Made by a program: the position numbers and the translations under genes | Source of the DNA: NCEH01 sp043195135 | GTDB lineage: Bacteria > Pseudomonadota > Alphaproteobacteria > Rhizobiales > Xanthobacteraceae | Direction: 5' to 3' (one strand) | NCBI RefSeq assembly: GCF_043195135.1 | Contig: NZ_JBAFWP010000001.1 | DNA: 64,000 bases | Notes under the pieces: generated by a model | What the model saw: only the letters and a program-made list of their open reading frames with translations | The model's database searches: none | Told to the model about the DNA's origin: nothing | In this document: positions 1-7,136 of the stretch, piece after piece | Position numbering within the stretch: the first letter of the stretch is position 1 | How the letters are laid out: each line of letters starts with the position of its first letter

Positions 1-23
1 TCGACCCACGTCGTCACGCACAC

Positions 24-47
24 GATGCCGGCCCACGGGCCGGCATC
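24..47. terminator. Perfect hairpin ahead of nifQ
   Basis: GATGCCGGCCC is followed after two bases by its exact reverse complement, an 11-bp stem. No T-run follows on either strand, so this may be a factor-independent terminator of a gene left of the window or an mRNA-stabilising stem between genes of one nif transcript. No -24/-12 promoter is visible between it and nifQ, which leaves read-through from upstream possible. Confidence 0.4.
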
Positions 48-139
48 TCCCCCAGATATCATGAGCCGGCGAAAACAATCGCCGCAACCGGGCCGGAGAC
101 AACCACAGGCGGGCTGCACGACGGCCTTTGGAGCGCAAC

Positions 140-892
140 GTGACCCAGACCGCGACACGAGAGGATAGGATCGACCCGGACCTCGGCTTCCTGCGCCCCC
201 TGTCGCAGCTGACGCGGGTCCGCGATCAGGCCGAACATCCCGGCATCGCGGCCTATCGCATGCTCACCGGCATCGCCCCCGACGCGGCCATCGCCGACGA
301 CGACATCGCCTTCGACCGGCACGTGCTGGCATCGATCCTCGCGGCAGCGGCCATGGAAGGCACGCCGGTCGCGGAACGGGTCGGCCTTGCGCCCTGCGAA
401 TTGTCCGAACTCATCGACCAATGGTTTCCGCTGGCGCGCACGCGCACGGTCGCCTGGCTGTCGCAGGCCGCCGCGCCGGTGGACGAAGAGGTTGCGATGG
501 TGCGCGACCTCCTGCTCGCCAAATGCTCGACCAACGGAGACACGGGCCGCTGGCTCGCTGCCATGATCGCCCGCCGGGCCATGGAGCCAAACCATCTTTG
601 GGAAGATCTCGGCCTGCGCGCGCGCGGCGAACTCTCCCGCCTCATCGCCCGCCATTTCGCCCCGCTCGCGGCCCGCAACACCAACAACATGCGCTGGAAG
701 CGCCTGTTCTATCGCATGCTGTGCGAAGACGACGGCTTCGTCATGTGCTCCACGCCGGTCTGCACCCAATGCAATGACTTCGCCCTCTGCTTCGGGGACG
801 AGAGCGGTGAAAGCCGGATGGCGGACCGCCGCCGATCGCTGGCCCGCGCGGCCGTTCCCGCGGGCGATATCGCCTCCTCCCAGCCCTCCTGA
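140..892 (+). CDS. nifQ: NifQ, molybdenum donor for FeMo-cofactor
   Basis: NifQ is an iron-sulfur protein that delivers molybdenum for synthesis of the nitrogenase FeMo-cofactor in the cytoplasm. The 250-residue product carries the family's C-terminal cysteine signature C-x4-C-x2-C-x5-C (MCSTPVCTQCNDFALCF), the proposed site of the Mo-Fe-S cluster, preceded by a helical NifQ domain. I chose GTG at 140 because GGAG lies six bases upstream; an in-frame TTG at 128 overlaps that ribosome binding site. The gene ends three bases before the Irr-like regulator gene, so the two are probably translated from one mRNA. Own promoter not seen. Confidence 0.9.
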   Translation: MTQTATREDRIDPDLGFLRPLSQLTRVRDQAEHPGIAAYRMLTGIAPDAAIADDDIAFDRHVLASILAAAAMEGTPVAERVGLAPCELSELIDQWFPLARTRTVAWLSQAAAPVDEEVAMVRDLLLAKCSTNGDTGRWLAAMIARRAMEPNHLWEDLGLRARGELSRLIARHFAPLAARNTNNMRWKRLFYRMLCEDDGFVMCSTPVCTQCNDFALCFGDESGESRMADRRRSLARAAVPAGDIASSQPS

Positions 893-895
893 CCA

Positions 896-1417
896 ATGGT
901 GCGCCCGATGGAAGACATGCACGCCCACCCGTCCTGCGAACCGACCGACATCGACCCGGATCTGGACCTGGAGTTGCGGTTGATGTGGCGGCGAAGCAAG
1001 CAGGAAGACCGGGGCTGGGTCGATTGCGGCGGCATGCTGCGCCGCGCCGGCCTGCGACCCACCCGCCAGCGGATCGTGCTCGGGCGGCTGCTGTTCTCGA
1101 AGGGCCACCGGCACATCACCGCCGGCATCCTCCACGAGGAGACCCAGAAGGCGCGCGTGCCCATGTCGCTCGCCACGGTCTACAACACGCTGAACCATTT
1201 CACGGAAGCCGGTCTGCTGCGCCGGATCGGCATCGACGGGGCGACCGCCTTCTACGATACCAATCCGAGCCAGCATCACCATTTCTACATCGAGGACGAG
1301 AACACCCTGTGCGACATCCCCGCCGACAGCGTTGTGATCGACCGGCTGCCGCAGATCCCCGATGGGTTTGAAGTGTCGGGGATCGACGTGGTGGTGCGGC
1401 TGCGCCGGCGGCTGTGA
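896..1417 (+). CDS. irr: Irr-type Fur-family regulator in the nif region
   Basis: This is a 173-residue Fur-superfamily DNA-binding protein. The winged-helix part (GLRPTRQRIVLGRLL then SLATVYNTLNHFTEAGLLRR) and the HHHFYIED histidine stretch mark it as the Irr branch, which in Rhizobiales senses iron through haem rather than binding Fe2+ like classical Fur. The HHH run corresponds to the second haem site of Irr. The N-terminal haem regulatory motif (GCPWHD) of Bradyrhizobium Irr is absent, so it may respond differently to haem. It follows nifQ by three bases, and an Irr-box-like palindrome lies 58 bases past its stop, in front of nifW. It may be a second, nif-dedicated Irr paralogue. An ATG at 908 is an alternative start; neither has a clear ribosome binding site, which fits translational coupling. 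Confidence 0.85.
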   Translation: MVRPMEDMHAHPSCEPTDIDPDLDLELRLMWRRSKQEDRGWVDCGGMLRRAGLRPTRQRIVLGRLLFSKGHRHITAGILHEETQKARVPMSLATVYNTLNHFTEAGLLRRIGIDGATAFYDTNPSQHHHFYIEDENTLCDIPADSVVIDRLPQIPDGFEVSGIDVVVRLRRRL

Positions 1418-1448
1418 GCACGGCCCCGTCTGGCTGGACGGCCGCCGT

Positions 1449-1464
1449 TGTCGCAATCTCGACA
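1449..1464 (+). promoter_or_regulatory. NifA upstream activator sequence of nifW
   Basis: The sequence is an exact TGT-N10-ACA, the binding signature of NifA. It lies about 57 bases before the -24 element of the nifW promoter, a normal distance for an enhancer acting on sigma-54 polymerase. Confidence 0.75.
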
Positions 1465-1474
1465 TCGACCGACG

Positions 1475-1491
1475 TTTTGAAAAATTCTAAA
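1475..1491. promoter_or_regulatory. Irr-box-like palindrome (iron control element)
   Basis: TTTTGAAAAATTCTAAA is a 7-3-7 inverted repeat with one mismatch. It resembles the Irr box described in Rhizobiales (TTTAGAA and TTCTAAA arms, recalled from the literature). It sits between the NifA site and the -24/-12 promoter of nifW and directly downstream of the Irr-like gene, so repression or autoregulation in response to iron is a reasonable inference. Confidence 0.5.
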
Positions 1492-1520
1492 TATCATAGA
1501 CTTACGCCGTTCCGGCCCAT

Positions 1521-1536
1521 TGGCATGCAGGTTGCT
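1521..1536 (+). promoter_or_regulatory. -24/-12 (sigma-54) promoter of nifW
   Basis: TGGCAT-N5-TTGCT matches the RpoN consensus TGGCAC-N5-TTGCW with one change. It is about 80 bases before the nifW start and just downstream of a perfect NifA site, so nifW should be expressed under nitrogen-fixing conditions. Confidence 0.8.
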
Positions 1537-1617
1537 TTTTCAAACCCGGCGCCGGGCGCCCCGGCGGGGCGCGATGCCCGCGCCGCGATGGCGCAACACG
1601 TGCGAAGGAGACACGCG

Positions 1618-1968
1618 ATGAGCAGTTCCGCAGGATCGGTGAGCAATGCGCCGCGCGTGCTCGAACACTTGAATAAAGCCTCGTCCGCCGAAGATTTCTT
1701 CACCCTCCTCGGGGTCGAATACGATCCGCTGGTGCTCAATGTGGCGCGCCTGCACATTCTGCGCCGCATGGGGCAATATCTCGCCAGCGAGGATTTCGCG
1801 GGCCAGAGCGAAGAGGCCGTCACCGAGCGCTGCAAGGCGGTGCTGGAACAGGCCTATGCGGACTTCGTCGCCTCCTCCCCCATCGATCAGCGGGTGTTCA
1901 AGGTGCTGAAGGATGCCGTCGCGCCGGCCAAGCCGAAGGCCATGGTTCAGCTGAACGTCCTCAAGTAA
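1618..1968 (+). CDS. nifW: NifW, nitrogenase-stabilising protein
   Basis: NifW protects or helps mature the MoFe protein of nitrogenase, particularly under oxygen. The 116-residue product has normal family length and the typical layout: a short variable N-terminus, the SSAEDFFTLLGVEYDPLVLNVARLHILRRMGQYL core, and a C-terminal part ending in KVLKDAV. Start chosen at the ATG after AAGGAG. It has its own NifA/RpoN promoter, with an Irr-box-like palindrome inside it, and is followed by a strong hairpin that probably separates it from fixABCX. Confidence 0.93.
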   Translation: MSSSAGSVSNAPRVLEHLNKASSAEDFFTLLGVEYDPLVLNVARLHILRRMGQYLASEDFAGQSEEAVTERCKAVLEQAYADFVASSPIDQRVFKVLKDAVAPAKPKAMVQLNVLK

Positions 1969-2003
1969 TCGAACCGTCCCGCGGCGTTTTCACCAGTATC
2001 GCC

Positions 2004-2038
2004 CGGCCGCCTCTCCCGCACGCGGGATGAGGCGGCCG
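2004..2038 (+). terminator. Hairpin between nifW and fixA
   Basis: CGGCCGCCTC pairs with GAGGCGGCCG, and inside it TCCCGC pairs with GCGGGA, giving a 16-bp stem with a single bulged T. The run after it (tctgcgtttctg) is only weakly T-rich, so termination may be partial. Confidence 0.6.
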
Positions 2039-2125
2039 TCTGCGTTTCTGATGCCGCCGGAATCGGTGCGCGTTCCTGGCGCCGCACCGGCGATCCCACA
2101 CACCGCGTCCGATCTCGCCGCCGGC

Positions 2126-2141
2126 TGTCGTATTCCCGACG
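2126..2141 (+). promoter_or_regulatory. Possible weak NifA site before fixA
   Basis: TGT-N10-ACG differs from the NifA consensus TGT-N10-ACA at one base. It lies about 105 bases before the -24 element of the fixA promoter. No perfect site was found between nifW and fixA. Confidence 0.35.
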
Positions 2142-2246
2142 CGTTCGGCCCGCTTTTGTCAGCGCCCGCTGGCCCGCAGCGCGACACACTCCCCTCCATG
2201 CCTGCAACCAACTGAATTCGATCGATAATTTATTTCTTGTCCCACT

Positions 2247-2262
2247 TGGTACGACACTTGCG
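2247..2262 (+). promoter_or_regulatory. -24/-12 (sigma-54) promoter of fixABCX
   Basis: TGGTAC-N5-TTGCG keeps the essential GG and GC doublets at the correct spacing. It lies about 40 bases before the fixA start codon in an AT-rich stretch. Confidence 0.75.
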
Positions 2263-2303
2263 TTTGTCTTCTTCGAACTGTCAGACATGCGCGGAGCAAC
2301 CGA

Positions 2304-3149
2304 ATGCATATCGTCGTCTGCATCAAGCAGGTTCCAGACTCGGCGCAAATCCGCGTCCACCCCGTGACGAACACGATCATGCGTCAGGGCGTGCCGACCA
2401 TCATCAATCCCTATGATCTGTTCGCGCTCGAAGCGGCGCTCGCCCTGCGCGATCAGTTCGGCGGCGAGGTGACCGTTCTCACCATGGGGCCGCCCTCGGC
2501 CGAGGACAGCCTGCGCAAGGCGCTCACCTTCGGCGCCGACCGGGCGGTGCTGCTGACCGACCGCTTCTTCGCCGGCGCCGATACGCTCGCCACCACCTAT
2601 GCCCTGGCCACTGCCGTGCGCAAGATCGGCGAGACCTTCGGTGCCCCCGACCTGATCTTCACCGGCAAGCAGACCATCGACGGCGACACCGCCCAGGTCG
2701 GGCCCGGCATCGCCAAGCGCCTCGGCCTGCTGCAGCTCACCTATGTGGCGAAGATCAATACGCTGGACCTGGAAGCGCGCACCATCGAGGCCGAGCGCCG
2801 CTCGGAAGGCGGCGTGCAGGTGCTGAAGACCCGGCTGCCGTGCCTCATCACCATGCTGGAAGCGACCAACGAGATCCGGCGCGGCGGCATGGAAGACGCC
2901 CTGCGGGCGGCGCGCGCCACCATCGTGAAATGGAGCGCGCAGGACGCCGGCGTGGAGGACATCACCAAATGCGGCCTGCGCGGCTCGCCGACCATCGTGA
3001 AGCGCGTGTTCGCTCCGCCGCCGCGCGCGGAAAAGGTGGCGCTGGTGGATTTCTCCGCCCGGCCGCCGGCCGAGGCGCTGATCGACGACATCTTCAAGCG
3101 CCAGCCCAAGCTCGAAGCCGAGCTGGGGACCCTGGCGCGCGGCTATTGA
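2304..3149 (+). CDS. fixA: FixA, electron-transfer flavoprotein beta subunit
   Basis: FixA is the EtfB-type subunit of the membrane-associated FixABCX complex. This complex bifurcates electrons from NADH to quinone and, at low potential, to the ferredoxin or flavodoxin that feeds nitrogenase. The 281-residue product begins MHIVVCIKQVPDS and has the ETF-beta signature features: the NPYDLFALEAAL helix, the LTMGPPSAEDSLRKAL loop and the FTGKQTIDGDTAQVGPGIA nucleotide-binding segment. It is first of four co-directional genes, 24 bases before fixB, behind a -24/-12 promoter. Confidence 0.96.
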   Translation: MHIVVCIKQVPDSAQIRVHPVTNTIMRQGVPTIINPYDLFALEAALALRDQFGGEVTVLTMGPPSAEDSLRKALTFGADRAVLLTDRFFAGADTLATTYALATAVRKIGETFGAPDLIFTGKQTIDGDTAQVGPGIAKRLGLLQLTYVAKINTLDLEARTIEAERRSEGGVQVLKTRLPCLITMLEATNEIRRGGMEDALRAARATIVKWSAQDAGVEDITKCGLRGSPTIVKRVFAPPPRAEKVALVDFSARPPAEALIDDIFKRQPKLEAELGTLARGY

Positions 3150-3173
3150 GCGAAGGACGAGGGAACCACGGCG

Positions 3174-4280
3174 ATGAGCGAACCAACCAAAGCGCCCGCC
3201 CCGGCCGCAGGCCGCGCGGCAACCAAGAAGGAGCTCCCCGAGCACTTCAAGGCCTATAAGCATGTGTGGGTGTTCATCGAACAGGAGCGCGGCGTCGTTC
3301 ATCCGGTCTCCTGGGAATTGCTCGGCGCCGGCCGCATCCTCGCCGACAAGCTCAAGGTGGAGCTGGCGGCGGTGGTGATCGGTCCCGAGGGCGAAGCCAC
3401 GCGCAGCGCCGCCGCGGAATCCTTCTGCTATGGCGCCGACCTCGCCTATGTGGTGGCCGACAACCTCCTCGCCGATTATCGCAACGAGGCCTATACCAAG
3501 GCGCTCACCGACGTGGTGAACACCTATAAGCCGGAAATCCTGTTGCTCGGCGCGACCACGCTCGGCCGCGACCTTGCCGGCTCGGTGGCGACCACGCTGC
3601 TGACCGGCCTCACCGCCGACTGCACCGACCTGGACGTGGACGCCGACGGCTCGCTCGCCGCGACCCGGCCGACGTTCGGCGGTTCGCTTCTGTGCACCAT
3701 CTATACCCTCAACTATCGTCCGCAGATGGCGACCATCCGCCCGCGCGTCATGTCCATGCCGGAGCGCGTGGAGAAGATGGCGGGCCGCATCATCACCCAC
3801 CCGCTGGGGATGATCGAGGACGACATCGTCACCAAGGTCCTCGCCTTCATGCCGGATCGCGATTCCGCGAAATCCAACCTCGCCTATGCGGACGTGGTGG
3901 TGGCGGGCGGCCTCGGCCTGGGCTCGCCGGAGAATTTCCAGCTGGTGCGCCAGCTCGCCGGCGTGCTCGGCGCGGAATACGGCTGCTCGCGCCCGCTGGT
4001 GCAGAAGGGCTGGGTCACGTCCGACCGGCAGATCGGCCAGACCGGCAAGACCATCCGGCCGAAGCTCTATATCGCCGCCGGCATTTCCGGGGCGATCCAG
4101 CATCGCGTCGGCGTGGAGGGGGCGGACATGATCGTCGCCATCAACACCGATCCCAACGCGCCGATCTTCCAATTCGCCCACGTGGGCATCGTCACCGATG
4201 CGATCCGGCTCCTGCCGGCGCTGACCGAGGCCTTTCGGGCGCGCCTGTCGCCCCATTCGCGCGACCGGATCGCAAGCTGA
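3174..4280 (+). CDS. fixB: FixB, electron-transfer flavoprotein alpha subunit
   Basis: FixB pairs with FixA to form the ETF dimer of FixABCX. The 368-residue protein has an N-terminal ETF alpha/beta domain (YKHVWVFIEQERGVVHPVSWELLGAGRILADKL) and a C-terminal FAD-binding ETF-alpha domain, where the phosphate-binding run WVTSDRQIGQTGKTIRPKLY and AAGISGAIQH are intact. A roughly 20-residue Ala/Pro/Lys-rich N-terminal leader precedes the domain. The ATG follows GAGGGA. FixC starts 14 bases after its stop. Confidence 0.96.
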   Translation: MSEPTKAPAPAAGRAATKKELPEHFKAYKHVWVFIEQERGVVHPVSWELLGAGRILADKLKVELAAVVIGPEGEATRSAAAESFCYGADLAYVVADNLLADYRNEAYTKALTDVVNTYKPEILLLGATTLGRDLAGSVATTLLTGLTADCTDLDVDADGSLAATRPTFGGSLLCTIYTLNYRPQMATIRPRVMSMPERVEKMAGRIITHPLGMIEDDIVTKVLAFMPDRDSAKSNLAYADVVVAGGLGLGSPENFQLVRQLAGVLGAEYGCSRPLVQKGWVTSDRQIGQTGKTIRPKLYIAAGISGAIQHRVGVEGADMIVAINTDPNAPIFQFAHVGIVTDAIRLLPALTEAFRARLSPHSRDRIAS

Positions 4281-4294
4281 AGGAGGAGCGTGCC

Positions 4295-5602
4295 ATGATC
4301 GAGGAAAAATTTGACGCGATCGTCGTTGGCGCGGGCATGGCGGGCAATGCCGCCGCCCTCACCCTCGCCCAGCGCGGATTGAAGGTGCTGCAATTGGAGC
4401 GCGGGGAATATTCCGGCTCCAAGAACGTTCAGGGCGCCATTCTCTATGCCGACATGCTGGAGAAGCTGATCCCGGAATTCCGCGAGGAAGCGCCGCTGGA
4501 ACGCCATCTGGTGGAACAGCGCTTCTGGATGATGGACGACCGCTCGCACACCGGCCTTCACTACAAGTCGGACGAGTTCAACGAGGAAAAGCCGAACCGC
4601 TACACCATCATCCGCGCCCAGTTCGACAAATGGTTCTCCTCCAAGGTGAAGGAGGCCGGTGCCGTCGTGCTGTGCGAGACCACGGTGACGGAGCTGGTGC
4701 AGGACGCCTATGGCAAGGTGATCGGCGTGCGCACCGACCGCAAGGGCGGGCAGATCCACGCCGACGTGGTGGTGCTGGCCGAGGGCGTGAACGGCCTCCT
4801 CGGCACCCGTTCCGGCCTGCGCGAGCGCCCCAAGCCCGACAATGTGGCGCTCGCGGTGAAGGAAATGCACTTCCTGCCGCGCGAGACCATCGAGGCGCGC
4901 TTCAACCTGAAGGGCGACGAAGGCACGGTGATCGAGGCCGTCGGCACGATTTCCCGCGGCATGACGGGCATGGGCTTCATCTATGCCAACAAGGAATGCG
5001 TCTCTCTCGGCATCGGCTGCCTGGTGGCGGATTTCCAGAAATCCGGCGAGACGCCCTATGGCCTGCTGGAGCGCTTCAAGAGCCATCCCTCGGTGGCGCC
5101 GCTGATCGAGGGATCGGAAGTGAAGGAATATTCCGCCCACCTCATTCCCGAGGGCGGATACAAGGCGATCCCGAAGCTCTATGGCGACGGCTGGGTGGTG
5201 GTGGGCGATGCCGCCCAGCTCAACAACGCCATCCATCGCGAAGGCTCGAACCTCGCCATGACCTCGGGCCGCATCGCGGCGGAAGCGATCTTCCAGATCA
5301 AGTCGCGGCGCGAACCCATGACGGCGAAGAACCTGGCGCTCTACAAGACCCTTCTGGACGATTCCTTCGTCATCAAGGATCTGAAGAAATACAAGGACAT
5401 GCCGGCGCTGATGCATGTCCAGTCGCAGAACTTCTTCCTCACTTATCCCCAGCTCGTCTCCAAGGCGATGCAGAACTTCGTGCGCGTCGACGGCACGCCG
5501 AAGATCGAGAAGGAGAAGATGACGTTGCGCTCCTTCGTTGCCGCCCGCTCCTGGGCCGGCCTGTTCGGCGACGCATTTCGCTTCGCCCGCGCCTGGCGCT
5601 GA
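4295..5602 (+). CDS. fixC: FixC, ETF:quinone oxidoreductase-type flavoprotein
   Basis: FixC takes the high-potential electrons of the bifurcation and passes them to ubiquinone at the membrane, working with the ferredoxin FixX. The 435-residue protein starts with an FAD dinucleotide fold (VVGAGMAGNAAALTLAQRG, then LERGE) and has the second FAD motif VVGDAAQLNNAIHREGSNLAM. The start follows AGGAGGAG. Its length is normal for FixC, and the Fe-S domain that eukaryotic ETF-QO carries in the same chain is supplied by the separate FixX downstream. Confidence 0.96.
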   Translation: MIEEKFDAIVVGAGMAGNAAALTLAQRGLKVLQLERGEYSGSKNVQGAILYADMLEKLIPEFREEAPLERHLVEQRFWMMDDRSHTGLHYKSDEFNEEKPNRYTIIRAQFDKWFSSKVKEAGAVVLCETTVTELVQDAYGKVIGVRTDRKGGQIHADVVVLAEGVNGLLGTRSGLRERPKPDNVALAVKEMHFLPRETIEARFNLKGDEGTVIEAVGTISRGMTGMGFIYANKECVSLGIGCLVADFQKSGETPYGLLERFKSHPSVAPLIEGSEVKEYSAHLIPEGGYKAIPKLYGDGWVVVGDAAQLNNAIHREGSNLAMTSGRIAAEAIFQIKSRREPMTAKNLALYKTLLDDSFVIKDLKKYKDMPALMHVQSQNFFLTYPQLVSKAMQNFVRVDGTPKIEKEKMTLRSFVAARSWAGLFGDAFRFARAWR

Positions 5603-5609
5603 AGATTAC

Positions 5610-5635
5610 GGGGCATGGGCCGCACCCCATGCCCC
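5610..5635 (+). repeat. Strong hairpin between fixC and fixX
   Basis: GGGGCATGGG and CCCATGCCCC form a perfect 10-bp stem around a six-base loop in the 77-base fixC-fixX gap. There is no T-run after it. An intra-operon stem like this could stabilise the upstream fixABC mRNA or reduce fixX expression. Confidence 0.55.
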
Positions 5636-5679
5636 GGCCTCAAACCGCACCGACACCCTCAAACCCTGGAGTTGGAACG

Positions 5680-5973
5680 ATGAGCGATCCGACCGTCCGC
5701 GTCGAAGACAAGCTCTTCTACAATCGCTATCTGGTGGATGCCGGCCGCGCCCATATCAAGGTGCGTCCCCACACGGTGCCGCCGGCGCCGCTGCTGGCCC
5801 TGCTGAAGGCCTGCCCGGCCCGCTGCTATGATCTCACCGAGAGCGGCCAGGTGGAAGTGACGGTGGACGGCTGCGTGGAATGCGGCACCTGCCGCGTGAT
5901 CGCCGAGCCCACCGGCGATATCGAATGGAGCTATCCGCGCGGCGGCTACGGCGTGCTGTTCAAGTTCGGCTGA
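5680..5973 (+). CDS. fixX: FixX, ferredoxin-like protein of FixABCX
   Basis: FixX is the small Fe-S partner of FixC. The 97-residue product has the FixX cysteine pattern: CPARCY in the middle, then CVECGTC, which can ligate a [4Fe-4S] cluster, and the typical ending WSYPRGGYGVLFKFG. Start at the ATG after GGAACG. It is the last fix gene; nearly 700 bases without a gene follow. Confidence 0.95.
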   Translation: MSDPTVRVEDKLFYNRYLVDAGRAHIKVRPHTVPPAPLLALLKACPARCYDLTESGQVEVTVDGCVECGTCRVIAEPTGDIEWSYPRGGYGVLFKFG

Positions 5974-6662
5974 ACGCCCGCAGGAAATCGCTGACGCCGC
6001 GGCGCGCCGATCGCGTCCGCATGCCGCGCGCCGCCGCCCCCAGGCGGCCGGCCCTCGCTCACGTACCCCGCGACGTGGCCGGGGATATGTCTGATCGCAT
6101 GTCGGACGACCGCGCCGGTCGCCGCGCGGATCGCCCGATCCCGATCGCCCGATCCCCTGTGCAAGCCCCCCGCCGCAGCATCCGATGCGGCCGGCGCCTG
6201 CGGCTTCGCTTTTCCGCACCTCGGCGGGCCGCCCCCCGATGCCTGCGCCTCTTCCTTCCACCGAATGGAACAGGGTGCTGCCGCGCGCCTCCCGGCCCCA
6301 TTAAGGGCTGGCAAGGCGGGCCTGCCTCGCCAGCGTATGAAGCACGCGCCCGCCTCGCCGGAGGCCAATGGACACTCCGGCTCATGCTGCATTGCAGCAT
6401 ATTCCTTCCCCGCCGGCCGCCCTGGACCGTTCGGGGATAGAGAATGGCAATCAATATACCAAAAACAGGCGCCATTTCAGGATGCGCATTCCGGCACAAT
6501 CCAGCGTTTGCAGCGCGCGGACGGTTTCGATAGACCGATTTCGATAGAGATGTTCTATCGCAACATCCCACAGCCCGCTTGATCCCCCGCGACAACCTGC
6601 CATTCTTTCTGGAATCGTAACAAGGAAACCGCCTTCAGCGGACCAGGGAAGGGTGTTTGCCG
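5974..6662. other. Intergenic region between fixX and fdsG
   Basis: No convincing coding frame on either strand. It contains an imperfect inverted repeat (GCTGGCAAGGC and GCCTCGCCAGC, 6307-6334) and, close to fdsG, three copies of CGATAGA (see separate entry). No obvious -24/-12 promoter and no rho-independent terminator with a T-run was found, so where fix transcription ends is unclear. Confidence 0.6.
6525..6560. promoter_or_regulatory. Triple CGATAGA repeat upstream of fdsG
   Basis: TTTCGATAGA occurs at 6525-6534 and 6539-6548, and the second copy forms an inverted repeat with TCTATCG at 6554-6560 across five bases. Copies are about one helical turn apart and lie roughly 100 bases before fdsG. 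This looks like an operator for a regulator of the formate dehydrogenase operon, possibly a LysR-type FdsR. No such regulator gene lies in the window. Confidence 0.5.
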
Positions 6663-7136
6663 ATGGTCGGCTACGAATCGTGGAGCGCGGAACGCGCCTC
6701 CGAGATCATCTCCGCGCACAGGCATATGGACGGCGCGACCATGCCGATCCTGCATGCCATTCAGGAGACGTTCGGCTTCGTGCCCGAGCCCGTCGTTCCG
6801 ATGATCGCGGAAAGCCTGAACCTGTCGCGTGCCGAAGTGCACGGTGTGGTCACCTTTTATCATGACTTCCGCCGCGAGCCGCCGGGCCGCCATGTGATCA
6901 AGCTCTGCGCGGCGGAAGCCTGCCAGTCCATGGGCTCGGACAAGCTGGCCGAATATGCCCAGGAGCGTCTCGGCCTCGCCATGGGCGAGACCTCGCCCGA
7001 CGGCCGCGTGACGCTGGAGCCGATCTACTGCCTCGGCCTGTGCGCCTGCGCCCCCTCGGCCATGATCGACAACCGCCTCGTGGGCCGCCTTGACCGCGAA
7101 ACCATTGACGAACTGGTCGCGGAGACCGACCGATGA
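6663..7136 (+). CDS. fdsG: NAD-dependent formate dehydrogenase gamma subunit
   Basis: FdsG is the NuoE-like [2Fe-2S] subunit of the soluble, NAD-linked molybdenum formate dehydrogenase. The 157-residue chain has an N-terminal helical part (MPILHAIQETFGFVP...VVTFYHDFRREPPG) and a thioredoxin-fold domain with cluster ligands in KLCAAEACQSMG (C-x4-C) and CLGLCACAP (C-x3-C). ATG at 6663 is preceded at good distance by AAGGG. Its end overlaps fdsB by four bases (ATGA). Confidence 0.93.
   Translation: MVGYESWSAERASEIISAHRHMDGATMPILHAIQETFGFVPEPVVPMIAESLNLSRAEVHGVVTFYHDFRREPPGRHVIKLCAAEACQSMGSDKLAEYAQERLGLAMGETSPDGRVTLEPIYCLGLCACAPSAMIDNRLVGRLDRETIDELVAETDR

Noticed and set aside
128..139. TTG at 128 as the nifQ start
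   Set aside because: It overlaps the GGAG that is well placed for GTG at 140, and the added residues are not conserved-looking.
2027..2215. Short plus-strand frame between nifW and fixA
   Set aside because: Starts inside the nifW terminator hairpin, lacks a ribosome site and has no recognisable sequence.
1947..4256. Long open frame of 769 codons on the minus strand opposite nifW, fixA and fixB
   Set aside because: The plus strand has clearly recognisable NifW, FixA and FixB; the antisense frame is Arg/His/Gly-rich, has no domain and arises from the high GC codon bias.
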